From contig JAUVYZ010000051.1 of the NCBI GenBank assembly GCA_030602845.1, positions 1 through 9,911 on the forward strand: a stretch of DNA of 9,911 nt. The letters are read 5' to 3'. Shown in pieces: positions 1-7,052 of this stretch (positions within the stretch are counted from its first letter, which is position 1; every line of letters starts with the position of its first letter). This DNA is from Phycisphaerae bacterium (GTDB lineage Bacteria; Planctomycetota; Phycisphaerae; Sedimentisphaerales; Anaerobacaceae). The translations under genes were made by a program, and so were the position numbers. Below the pieces are notes generated by a model. The model was not told where the DNA came from. It saw only the letters and a program-made list of their open reading frames with translations, and searched no databases.

Positions 1-2
1 AC

Positions 3-1022
3 GGTGGTGTCGGTGGTGGTATAACTGGAGATGGTATGGGCGGAGCCGGTGGCAGCTGTCGTGGGGGAGGAATATGTTGCGATGACAATAGCCAGTCGAT
101 TATCGAAAACTGCAGCATCTACAACAATACAACATCAGGTGGCGACGGTGGTCGGGGTGAAACTTGGAGTGATACTGACGGTGGTGGCGCAGGTGGTGAT
201 GGTTATGGCGGAGGTATATTTGCCGGCTCCACAAGTGAATCGACAATTGAAAACTGTGCCATCGCTGGAAATACAGCATCAGGTGGCGACGGCGGCCCTG
301 ACGGTCCCCTCGGCAATGGTGGTGACGGTGGTGATGGTTGCGGTGGAGGCATATTTGGGGGCTCATCAAGTGAATCAACAATTGAAAACTGTACCATCGC
401 TGGAAACACAGCATCAGGTGGCAGCGGCGGCTCGGGTGGTACCAATGGAAGCAATGGCAATGATTATGGAGCTGGCGTATGCTGCGGCACCGCCGGCACG
501 GCAACTATTACAAATTCCATCATCTGGAGCAATGATGGGGATGCGATATACGATAGCGAGCCCAATGTAACCTACAGCGACATCGAGGATGGTTGGCCCG
601 GCGAAGGCAATATTGACACTGACCCATGCTTTGCCGACCCTTGCAACGGCGATTATCATTTACAATCCACTGCCGGCAGATGGGACCCGAATAGCCAAAA
701 TTGGGTTCAGGATGATGTGAACAGCCCGTGTATCGATGCAGGCGACCCCAATTCGGATTGGACTGCGGAATTATGGCCACACGGCAAACAGATAAATATG
801 GGGGCCTATGGGGGCACGCCACAGGCAAGTATGTCCTTATCAGATGCGGGTAATGTTGCTGATTTGAATAATGATGATTCAGTAGATTACAAGGATTTGA
901 TGTGGTTCACAGACGATTGGCTTTGCCAGCAGGTTCTGTTATCCGAAGACCTCGACAGAAACAGAATTGTAAATTTCCTCGATTTTAGTATTTTTGCTAA
1001 CAATTGGCTCTGGGACGAATAG
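3..1022 (+). CDS. Secreted right-handed beta-helix protein with C-terminal dockerin-like domain (5' partial)
   Basis: The frame is open to the left edge (first whole codon at base 3), so the start and signal peptide lie outside; 339 residues are visible. The first part is three glycine-rich units built around STIENCTIAGNTASGG-like rungs, typical of right-handed parallel beta-helix (pectate-lyase-like) surface proteins; many Cys residues occur in the GGGICC, GDGCGGGIF and GVCCG turns. Next come NVTYSDIEDGWPGEGNIDTD and the SPCIDAGDP...INMGAYGGTPQ signature that closes many planctomycete beta-helix proteins. From base 861 to the end is a dockerin-like module with two calcium-loop patterns: DLNNDDSVDYKDL (861-899) and DLDRNRIVNFLDF (948-986), each followed by a conserved Trp-Leu (DDWL, NNWLW). 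The likely place is the cell surface or outside the cell, exported by Sec. No catalytic residues are evident, so an enzymatic role is not claimed. It converges on the minus-strand cluster with a 57-base gap. Confidence 0.85.
   Translation, partial: GGVGGGITGDGMGGAGGSCRGGGICCDDNSQSIIENCSIYNNTTSGGDGGRGETWSDTDGGGAGGDGYGGGIFAGSTSESTIENCAIAGNTASGGDGGPDGPLGNGGDGGDGCGGGIFGGSSSESTIENCTIAGNTASGGSGGSGGTNGSNGNDYGAGVCCGTAGTATITNSIIWSNDGDAIYDSEPNVTYSDIEDGWPGEGNIDTDPCFADPCNGDYHLQSTAGRWDPNSQNWVQDDVNSPCIDAGDPNSDWTAELWPHGKQINMGAYGGTPQASMSLSDAGNVADLNNDDSVDYKDLMWFTDDWLCQQVLLSEDLDRNRIVNFLDFSIFANNWLWDE
48..430 (+). repeat. Three imperfect 104-bp in-frame coding repeats (48-151, 192-295, 327-430)
   Basis: The second and third copies align end to end without gaps over 104 bases and differ mostly at third codon positions; the first copy is more diverged. 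Spacing between copies is 144 and 135 bases (48 and 45 residues), both multiples of three. Each unit encodes a glycine-rich loop, a GGGIF/GGGIC turn and a beta-helix rung S-T-I-E-N-C-x-I. The pattern suggests growth of the beta-helix by internal duplication. The variable spacer between copies encodes loops such as GGPDGPLGNGG. Confidence 0.85.
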
Positions 1023-1079
1023 TGTTAGAGTCGGATTGAATCAATTTCTCATCTGAGCCGATTGGTAATCTGCTGTAGT

Positions 1080-1469
1080 TCACTCTGGGATGATTAATTT
1101 TGTGCCCGGCCTGAGCTTGTTTGCATCTCTTATAACATTTCGGTTGGCATTAAGAATCTTTTGCCATTTGTTTTCAGAGCCGTAGTATTCCCGGGAAATG
1201 CCGGAGAGGGTTTCACCCTCACGGATGGTATGAATTATTTTCTCGACTTGTTTGCGGATTGTGAAGTCCGGCACATCACTTTGTTCGGTTTCAACCTTGG
1301 CAATCAGAGGCAGAACCGGCTGCTCGATAGATTCCTGCCGGGACCCGGCATTGTAAGAGTTCAGCATTCGTGCTTTTGTGCTCATACTGGGGCGGGTAGA
1401 GAGCCAGAGCATAGCAAAGATTGTCAGTACCAGGCCCAGAACCATTCCTATTTTCAAATCTGTTTGCAT
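1080..1469 (-). CDS. Membrane-anchored LysM peptidoglycan-binding protein
   Basis: The product is 129 residues. Residues 6-24 (KIGMVLGLVLTIFAMLWLS) form a single N-terminal membrane segment or uncleaved signal anchor. A low-complexity linker (about 30-78) leads to one LysM domain at about 79-128: HTIREGETLSGISREYYGSE, then NKWQKILNANRN and the closing LRPGTKLIIPE. LysM domains bind N-acetylglucosamine-containing glycans, so the protein probably ties the inner membrane to peptidoglycan on the periplasmic side. The single LysM with Tyr-Gly and Trp-Gln-Ile-Leu resembles the LysM domains at the C-terminus of bacterial BON/YgaU-type proteins, but there is no BON domain here. It is the last gene of the minus-strand cluster, 60 bases after secDF. 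No clear Shine-Dalgarno precedes the chosen ATG; the start is chosen because the membrane segment begins right after it. Confidence 0.9.
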   Translation of the reverse strand: MQTDLKIGMVLGLVLTIFAMLWLSTRPSMSTKARMLNSYNAGSRQESIEQPVLPLIAKVETEQSDVPDFTIRKQVEKIIHTIREGETLSGISREYYGSENKWQKILNANRNVIRDANKLRPGTKLIIPE

Positions 1470-1490
1470 TTTTGGTGCTCATTGGTAAAT

Positions 1491-1518
1491 CGTATAGCGT
1501 ATTGTGTATAGTATATCG
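1491..1518. repeat. Short AT-rich degenerate repeat between secDF and the LysM gene
   Basis: The 60-base gap holds overlapping copies of CGTATA/GTATAG: GTATAG at 1492 and 1506, GCGTAT at 1497, GTATATCG at 1511. It is a low-complexity tract of about 28 bases with no obvious hairpin or T-run. It is one of a series of different short repeats found at each gene junction of this cluster. Confidence 0.5.
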
Positions 1519-1529
1519 TCCATCCGCCG

Positions 1530-4500
1530 TTATCTATTTACTTTTTTCATTTTCGATTTTGGCTGGCCCCCAAACGTTCTTTCTTTTTTAGCGCTTGCGG
1601 CCCCGGCGCCGAGCAGCAATACCGGAGCGGCTATCGCAATGGAGGAATAGGTGCCTATGATAATGCCGAGGCCGATTGCGAAGGTGAAGCCTCTCAGCCC
1701 CGGGCCGCCGAAGATGTACATTATCAGCACGACTATAAAGGTTGTGAAGGATGTTAGAAGGGTTCTGGAAAGGGTCTGGTTAATGCTGTTGTTAATTATC
1801 TGCGGATTCAGGCGGTCCTTGCGGCGATTTTCCCGAATACGGTCGAAAACGACAATGGTGTCGTTAAGCGAGTATCCGATGATTGTCAGAAGAGCCGCTA
1901 TTATTGCCAGGTTGATTTTGAAATCTCCAATCAGCAGTCTTTCACCAATCGGCGTTGCTGCGATATAGGTGCAGGCGGTAATGGCACCGAGTGTGATACA
2001 TACATCGTGCACCAGTGCTACGATTGCGGCAATGCCGTAGCGGACATTTCCGAATCGAATCCAGATATAAGTTACAATTGCAAACAATGACAGGATAACA
2101 GCAATCAGTGCGCGCGTCTTTGCCTCTGCGCCGACCGAGGGGTCAAACTGCCTCACTCGGGGCAGTGACCCTTCCAACTGGGCTGCGGCCAGAACCTTGG
2201 TCTTTTCGTTTTCAACAAATTGTGTGAATCGTGCCCGTTCCTCCTCACTTGGTTCACGAAATTCCGCTTCCGGCTCAACGCTGATATAGGCAAAGGAATT
2301 TACCGGCTGGTTTGGGTCCATTTCGTTCAGGTTTGAGCCGAGGATTTTATAGGAATAAGACCAGTTAAGTTCCTGCATATCCGGCTTGAATCGTAAATCC
2401 GACAATCTGGCGTTGATTTCTTCAGGGGTGGCGGCCCTTTCGATTTCGCACGTGATTCTAATACCGCCCATAAAATCAACAAGTTCAGGGTAGGAGTCTA
2501 TAAGCTCTTCACTTATTTTTTCCTGCAAGGCGATTTCCGGTTGAAGGTTTTGCTGGATTTCCAGCTCGTCTGCGAAGGCAGTTCGTATTGCTTTATTGAC
2601 AATCTCATCAACTTGTGGTTCTGAGATGTTGGCATCTTCAAAAGCCTTTGTCAGCACATTTTTTACCAGAGATTTGTTCACCTGGCTTGTTGTTATGACA
2701 AATGCCACAGGGCTTTTGGTGTCTTCTGTCGCGCGCAAATTGCTTAATTCTCCGCCAAATTTACCCTGAGCTTTTTGAATTGCGGAAATTACAGTTTCAG
2801 CGGTATGCCCCCCGGGTTCCGAAAAAGTAACGGTAACGGTGGTTTTGTTTGTCTCTGTGGTGTTGATTTCATATTGCTTGCCGGACTTTCCGATGCTGTA
2901 GACGTTCGCAGCTGCAAGGGCGGGGTTGGGATTGTTCGGGTCGTTTGCGATTTCACGGATTTTATCTTCCACATACTGCCTGGTTCGGGGTTCTTTCAGA
3001 TTGAGCTGGACGCTTGTTCCGCCGGTAAATTCGATATCGTATTTATCGTCTCTTGTGAAGAAAACAAACAGCCCTGCTGCAATGAGCAGAGTTGATATGC
3101 AGAGGAAAATCGGCCTGGAGGCCATCCAGTTTATGTTTGGTTTGCGTATCAGCCGCAGCATTAATAAATGGTCTTTGATAATGCGCCTCGCTAAAAGAAA
3201 ATCAAACATCACGCGGGTCACAAACAGTGCGGTGAACATACTCGAAGTGATACCGAGCATAAGCACGATAGCAAAGCCCTTTACTTCTTCCGACGCACGC
3301 CAGAGAAGTATCGCAGCGGTGATGAATGTGGTCAGGTTGGCATCTAAAATAGTTCTGAATGCCCTTTGGTAGCCGTTTTTTATGGCGATTCTCAGGGATG
3401 AGCCTTTCCCTTGCTCTTCCCGGATTCTCTCGAAAATGAGAACGTTGGCGTCAACACTCATACCGATAGTTAGTATGATGCCCGCGATGCCGGGCAGTGT
3501 GAAAGTTGCTCGGACACCTGCCATTATTGCCAGGACAAACAAAATGTTCATCAGCAGTGCAACGTCGGCGATTGAGCCGGCCTTCATATAGTAAATCAGC
3601 ATACACAGCACTACCAGACATAAGCCGATTAAACCGGCTTTGATACCTTTGTTACGGTTGTCGGCGCCGATGGATGGGCCGATTGTTTTTATCGAGATGG
3701 GTTGCTCTATCAGCCGTGCGGGCAAAGAGCCGGCGTTTAGTTTGTTGACCATATCTTCAACTTTTGTTTGTGTGAAGCTGCCCGTTATTATGCCGTCCCT
3801 GCGTATCCTCGCTTGAATGGTCGGTGCCGATATGGCAATTCCGTCAAGCAGAACACAAAGCGGCCGGTCAAGATTTTTATCGGTAACCCTGAAGAATACT
3901 TTTCCGCCTCTTTCATCCAGTGTGAACCCAATAGCTCTTCGGCCCATTCTGTCACTTGTCGGATGGGCTTTTAATGTCCAATCCTCTTCGCCGGCGCTGT
4001 GCAGTATAGTTTCATCTCGTTTGTTGCTTGCCAGTACGTAATATTTGTTCCCAAATGCGGCAATGACCGAAGGATTGTCTTGTCCATCTAATACCGTAAC
4101 GAAAACACGTCCTTGTTCGTCCCGTCCCATCCATTCATTAATACTTTCTACTTCACACCATATATGTTTATCGTCTGAGGCGTATTTCGGCCCTTTTTCT
4201 CTAAGGGATTCAACATAGCGGTCCATATCGTCTGAGTCCACTTCAGGGTGTCCAAGTGTCGGCAGTATTCTAAATTCCAGTATCCCCGCCCCTTTCAGCA
4301 TTCGCTGAAGGTCTCTCGGGTCGTCCAGCCTGCCTCTGAATGGGTGATACTCGTCGTAGGCAGCGACTACGTTGTCAATTTTATCTGTCCGGTCTGCGAA
4401 CTTGGTTTTGAGTCTTTCGATTTCCCGGCGCCTATCGGCTGACTTGAGCGGTTTTTCGAGACAGAAGTTTAGCTGGTCTTCAGTGAGGTTTAATTTATCG

Positions 4501-5276
4501 AGGTCTTTTTTTGCATTTTGGTATTTTTCGACAAATTCGGCGTCGGTTAGCTGGTTAACAACCCCCGCCCATTCGGCATACATTTTTACATATCTTGTCA
4601 GCAGGTCGAGATTAACCTCCGAGCCCAGGTAGTCCTTCAGGGCTTCTGTCAGTTGTTGCTCATTCAGCTTAATCCAATCATCACGGCGAAGTTTTATATC
4701 GTCGAGGTCAAGTCCGGTTAATGGTATTATACTTTCCGGGGTTTTGAGTTTTGAAGAGAGCTTGTCCCTTTCATTTTGCAGGGCCTTGCGTTCGTCATAG
4801 ACTGCAGCGAGGGTATCGAGAATTGTCAGTCTATTAGGGTCGCCCTGGGTGAAATCGTTGAAATCTTCAGTTCGCTCTTCTACCGGTTTCTGGAGGGAGC
4901 GCATGATTATTGCCGGGTTGATATTTTCGTCCAGAAGCTCCTTCTTGGCCTTTTCAAAACTCTGTCGTTTTTGCCGTGCTTCTGCGCTTGCCAGCGGCAT
5001 TTTTATTTCGAAGCGCGTGTTGCCCCGGGGCTGCCATATAAGGTTCTGGATGTTGGCGGGGTCTATTCGCCTTCGCAGAACTATTATCATTCTCTGGGCC
5101 AAATCTCTCTTTTCGTGCTCTTTAAGCCCCTGGGTGTCAATTTCGTAGATAAGACTTGTTCCACCTGCCAGGTCGATACCGGGCTTTAAGGTTTTGCCTG
5201 GCGGATATAAAGTCCAGGCCGCGACGACCACCAGGACAATAATTAAAACGGCTTTCGGTGCCACATTCTTGCCCAT
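1530..5276 (-). CDS. secDF: SecDF fusion, Sec translocon accessory subunit with enlarged periplasmic domains
   Basis: SecD and SecF are fused in one 1248-residue chain. The protein uses the proton gradient to pull exported proteins through SecYEG on the periplasmic side. SecD half: TM1 8-24, then GIDLAGGT (33-40); the P1 domain runs to about 540 and includes LEFRIL (333-338) and GRRAIGFTLDERGG (445-458); TM2-TM6 lie within about 546-692. SecF half begins near 713, with TM7 721-740, YDIEFTGGT (746-754), a long periplasmic domain to about 1048, and TM8-TM12 within 1054-1223. Proton-path residues known from Thermus SecDF appear present: Asp609 in SVDANVLIFERI, Asp1139 in GYSLNDT and Arg1171 in SRTLLTS. 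The C-terminal tail is basic. Two extra blocks (about 97-318 and 760-1040) make it roughly 500 residues longer than Thermus SecDF. The start is supported by GAGGAA six bases before the ATG. yajC lies 83 bases upstream, the usual partner order. Confidence 0.97.
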   Translation of the reverse strand: MGKNVAPKAVLIIVLVVVAAWTLYPPGKTLKPGIDLAGGTSLIYEIDTQGLKEHEKRDLAQRMIIVLRRRIDPANIQNLIWQPRGNTRFEIKMPLASAEARQKRQSFEKAKKELLDENINPAIIMRSLQKPVEERTEDFNDFTQGDPNRLTILDTLAAVYDERKALQNERDKLSSKLKTPESIIPLTGLDLDDIKLRRDDWIKLNEQQLTEALKDYLGSEVNLDLLTRYVKMYAEWAGVVNQLTDAEFVEKYQNAKKDLDKLNLTEDQLNFCLEKPLKSADRRREIERLKTKFADRTDKIDNVVAAYDEYHPFRGRLDDPRDLQRMLKGAGILEFRILPTLGHPEVDSDDMDRYVESLREKGPKYASDDKHIWCEVESINEWMGRDEQGRVFVTVLDGQDNPSVIAAFGNKYYVLASNKRDETILHSAGEEDWTLKAHPTSDRMGRRAIGFTLDERGGKVFFRVTDKNLDRPLCVLLDGIAISAPTIQARIRRDGIITGSFTQTKVEDMVNKLNAGSLPARLIEQPISIKTIGPSIGADNRNKGIKAGLIGLCLVVLCMLIYYMKAGSIADVALLMNILFVLAIMAGVRATFTLPGIAGIILTIGMSVDANVLIFERIREEQGKGSSLRIAIKNGYQRAFRTILDANLTTFITAAILLWRASEEVKGFAIVLMLGITSSMFTALFVTRVMFDFLLARRIIKDHLLMLRLIRKPNINWMASRPIFLCISTLLIAAGLFVFFTRDDKYDIEFTGGTSVQLNLKEPRTRQYVEDKIREIANDPNNPNPALAAANVYSIGKSGKQYEINTTETNKTTVTVTFSEPGGHTAETVISAIQKAQGKFGGELSNLRATEDTKSPVAFVITTSQVNKSLVKNVLTKAFEDANISEPQVDEIVNKAIRTAFADELEIQQNLQPEIALQEKISEELIDSYPELVDFMGGIRITCEIERAATPEEINARLSDLRFKPDMQELNWSYSYKILGSNLNEMDPNQPVNSFAYISVEPEAEFREPSEEERARFTQFVENEKTKVLAAAQLEGSLPRVRQFDPSVGAEAKTRALIAVILSLFAIVTYIWIRFGNVRYGIAAIVALVHDVCITLGAITACTYIAATPIGERLLIGDFKINLAIIAALLTIIGYSLNDTIVVFDRIRENRRKDRLNPQIINNSINQTLSRTLLTSFTTFIVVLIMYIFGGPGLRGFTFAIGLGIIIGTYSSIAIAAPVLLLGAGAASAKKERTFGGQPKSKMKKVNR

Positions 5277-5280
5277 AACT

Positions 5281-5286
5281 TTCCTC
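5281..5286 (-). promoter_or_regulatory. Shine-Dalgarno of secDF
   Basis: On the minus strand GAGGAA lies four to five bases before the secDF ATG (5276-5274), in the context ACGAGGAAAGTTATG. It is one of only two strong ribosome binding sites in the cluster and fixes the SecDF start immediately before the first membrane segment. Confidence 0.75.
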
Positions 5287-5293
5287 GTACTGC

Positions 5294-5361
5294 GTTAATA
5301 CGTATATGCGTAAACGAGTTAATGCGTTTACTTATCTACTCATCCACACATTCATTCATTC
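5294..5361. repeat. Low-complexity repeats between yajC and secDF, including a 7-bp inverted repeat
   Basis: Two kinds of repeat fill this gap. A 4-base tandem tract (TTCATTCATTCA, 5351-5362) touches the yajC stop codon. Further on, GTTAAT recurs at 5294 and 5318 (24 bases apart), and GTAAACG (5310-5316) pairs perfectly with CGTTTAC (5325-5331) across an 8-base loop. The stem is AT-rich and has no T-run on either strand, so I do not call it a terminator. It could slow or process the transcript between yajC and secDF, but that is inference. Confidence 0.5.
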
Positions 5362-5776
5362 ACACTTTATCTTTCGACAAATTTTTCCCAATTGCTGAAG
5401 AAGCAACTTTTATTTTTGTGTTAGTCGACTCGTCAACTTTTAGCGTAACCTCGTCATCCTTGATGTCAACAACGGTTCCGATAATTCCGCCGATTGTTCT
5501 GACTCTGTCATTTTTTCCCAGTGTTTGCACCATTTGTTTATGTTGCTGCTGTTTTTTCCGAGGCCCTCTAAAAAGCAGAAAGTACATCATTACAAACATC
5601 AAAACAACCCAAATCCACATACTACCTCCGAAGGGGCTTCGTCGCTGTGTCACGGGCGGAGCATTGGGGTCGGATGGTACAACCGTTGTTGCTTCGCCTT
5701 CTTCCTCATCGATCCGTGTTGCTTCAACACGTTCTTCGTTAGTTTCGGCTTGCGCTAATATCCATATATTCTTCAT
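5360..5776 (-). CDS. yajC: YajC, Sec translocon accessory membrane protein
   Basis: The product is 138 residues, longer than the usual 90-115. YajC associates with SecDF and SecYEG at the inner membrane. The single membrane segment is at 53-69 (MWIWVVLMFVMMYFLLF), followed at once by the family hallmark R-G-P-R-K-K-Q-Q-Q (70-78) and the cytoplasmic beta-rich domain: LGKNDRVRTIGGIIGTVVDI (86-105), then VTLKVDESTNTKIKVASSAIG. The 50-residue stretch before the membrane segment is unusual: acidic (EERVEATRIDEEEGEAT), Pro-rich near 35-42, and by known YajC topology it would face the periplasm. The first ten residues (MKNIWILAQA) look like a signal-peptide remnant but are too short for one. AAGGGA (5790-5785) lies eight bases before the ATG and supports this start. 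Position between tgt and secDF matches the conserved bacterial order. Confidence 0.96.
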   Translation of the reverse strand: MKNIWILAQAETNEERVEATRIDEEEGEATTVVPSDPNAPPVTQRRSPFGGSMWIWVVLMFVMMYFLLFRGPRKKQQQHKQMVQTLGKNDRVRTIGGIIGTVVDIKDDEVTLKVDESTNTKIKVASSAIGKNLSKDKV

Positions 5777-5794
5777 TTTTATTTTCCCTTCATA

Positions 5795-5847
5795 ATTGAT
5801 TATTCATTATTGGCAAGATATTAAATTATCATTTATCAATAATCAAT
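5795..5847. repeat. AT-rich inverted-repeat element, copy A (overlaps the tgt stop codon)
   Basis: The arms ATTGATTATT (5795-5804) and AATAATCAAT (5838-5847) are perfect 10-bp inverted repeats around a 33-base AT-rich centre. The right end contains the 18-mer CATTTATCAATAATCAAT (5830-5847), which occurs again exactly at 8334-8351 in copy B. The right arm covers the tgt stop codon (5843-5845), so the last codons and stop of tgt appear to be supplied by the repeat. Confidence 0.7.
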
Positions 5848-6946
5848 AATCATTTTTTAATTGCTCGGCTGCCCAGTCGGTAAATTCGTCTTTTTTCAGG
5901 GCCTGCCTTATTTTGGCCATTAGTCTCTGGTAAAACCTCAGGTTATGCAGCGACACTAAGATTGGGCCGAGCATTTCTCCGACATTAAAGAAATGTCTGA
6001 TGGTGCCCCGGCTAAAATTAGTGCAGCAGTAACAGTCGCAGCCGGCCTCGATTGGCTCGGGGTCGTTTATCAGGGCGCTGTTGCGTAGCCGCACAGGACC
6101 GTTTTCAGTAAAAGCAAAGGCGTTTCGCCCATTTCGGGTAGGCAGCACGCACTCGAACATATCGACGCCAGCCTTGACGGCGGCAATGATATCGGCTGGT
6201 GTGCCGACGCCCATCAGATAGCGAGGCCTGTCCTGCGGCAAAAACTTCGCTGTGTGAGCGACTGTTCTTATCATATTGTCGTGTCCTTCACCTACACTTA
6301 ATCCGCCGATAGCATAACCGTCGAAATCCAATTTGACAAGTTCTGAGGCACAGTACGTTCGCAGGCCGGGGTTTATTCCGCCCTGGACGACGGCGAACAG
6401 CATCTGGCCATCGTTGGAATGAGCCTGTTTGGCGCGCTTCGCCCAGCGGATAGTTCTTTCTACGGCTTCTTTTAGCTGCGCGTCATCACACGGAAAGGGT
6501 GTACATTGGTCAAAACACATTATTATGTCGGCGCCAAGCCGATTTTGCATCCTGGTGGCAATCTTGGCATTCAGGTATATTTTTGCCCCGTCTACGTGGC
6601 TGGCAAATTCAACGCCGTCATCATCGATTTTGGTAAGCGGGCTTAGAGAAAAGATTTGATATCCGCCGCTGTCGGTCAGTATCGGTTTGTTCCAGCCCAT
6701 AAGTTTGTGCACTCCGCCAAGCGCCTCGACCACATCGACTCCGGGCCGAAGCAGCAAATGGTAGGTATTGGCCAGAATAATATTGGAACCGGTTTCTTTG
6801 AGCTGCCGTGGTGTTATTCCCTTTACCGCGCCGGCGGTGCCGATTGGCATAAACACAGGCGTTTCGACCTCGCCGTGCGCTGTGGTTAAAACGGCTCCCC
6901 GTGCTGCAGAACCGCCGTTCTGATAAAGAATTTCGAACTTACTCAT
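5843..6946 (-). CDS. tgt: tRNA-guanine transglycosylase (queuosine pathway)
   Basis: The 367 residues match full-length bacterial Tgt, a cytoplasmic TIM-barrel enzyme that replaces the wobble guanine of GUN-anticodon tRNAs with preQ1 on the way to queuosine. Visible motifs: FMPIGTAGAVKG (32-43), NTYHLLLRPG (60-69), TDSGGYQIFSL (91-101) with Asp92 as general acid/base, MCFDQC (143-148) with Asp146, AVVQGG (185-190), IGGLSVGE (213-220), and the zinc site CDCYCC (Cys303, Cys305, Cys308) with His334 in SLHNLRFYQ. Cys148 and Val218 are the residues associated with bacterial preQ1 rather than eukaryotic queuine specificity. The oddity is Glu265 in DMFECVLPTR, where the known nucleophile is Asp (Asp264 in E. 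coli, Asp280 in Zymomonas). yajC follows after 66 bases, the classic tgt-yajC-secDF order. No Shine-Dalgarno is seen before the ATG. Confidence 0.98.
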   Translation of the reverse strand: MSKFEILYQNGGSAARGAVLTTAHGEVETPVFMPIGTAGAVKGITPRQLKETGSNIILANTYHLLLRPGVDVVEALGGVHKLMGWNKPILTDSGGYQIFSLSPLTKIDDDGVEFASHVDGAKIYLNAKIATRMQNRLGADIIMCFDQCTPFPCDDAQLKEAVERTIRWAKRAKQAHSNDGQMLFAVVQGGINPGLRTYCASELVKLDFDGYAIGGLSVGEGHDNMIRTVAHTAKFLPQDRPRYLMGVGTPADIIAAVKAGVDMFECVLPTRNGRNAFAFTENGPVRLRNSALINDPEPIEAGCDCYCCTNFSRGTIRHFFNVGEMLGPILVSLHNLRFYQRLMAKIRQALKKDEFTDWAAEQLKNDY

Positions 6947-6975
6947 TTCAATAGATTAAAAACTATGTACCAACA

Positions 6976-7014
6976 AAATTCGAATATCGAATTTGTTTCG
7001 GATTTCGGATTTCA
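6976..7014. repeat. Palindrome plus direct repeat between the SpoIID-family gene and tgt
   Basis: AAATTCGA (6976-6983) and TCGAATTT (6987-6994) form a perfect 8-bp inverted repeat with a 3-base loop. Immediately after it comes a direct repeat of TTTCGGA (starting 6996 and 7003). The palindrome lies in the 106-base gap 30-48 bases upstream of the tgt ATG. It could fold in the transcript, but it lacks a GC-rich stem and a U-tract, so it is not a typical intrinsic terminator. An operator role is possible but untested. Confidence 0.55.
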
Positions 7015-7052
7015 TATTACGCTACGGTTTTGCATTTTTTTGCTTTACGTTT

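Noticed and set aside
48..430. CRISPR-like array
   Set aside because: Repeats are 104 bases, imperfect, in frame and translate to beta-helix rungs; there are no short identical repeats with unique spacers.
31..570. Long plus-strand frame of 179 codons overlapping the beta-helix gene
   Set aside because: It is the repeat-driven +1 shadow of the beta-helix frame; its product is low-complexity Val/Ala/Gln without domain features, while the other frame gives clear beta-helix and dockerin motifs.
713..1019. Carbohydrate-active enzyme call for the beta-helix protein
   Set aside because: The visible part has a beta-helix and dockerin-like end but no catalytic motif I can point to.
1029..1063. Possible terminator in the 57-base gap between the converging genes
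   Set aside because: AGTCGG and CCGATT can pair (one G-U) around two tiny hairpins, and CTCA/TGAG lies inside, but stems are short and there is no T-run on either strand.
4776..5189. Plus-strand frames opposite the SecD part of secDF
   Set aside because: Antisense shadows; the minus strand encodes recognisable SecD sequence throughout.
5310..5331. Intrinsic terminator between yajC and secDF
   Set aside because: The 7-bp stem is AT-rich and no T-tract follows on the minus strand; kept only as an inverted repeat.
5322..5795. Plus-strand frame of 157 codons opposite yajC
   Set aside because: Ser/Phe/Ile-rich product antisense to a well-supported YajC; no domain, start signal or coding-like composition.
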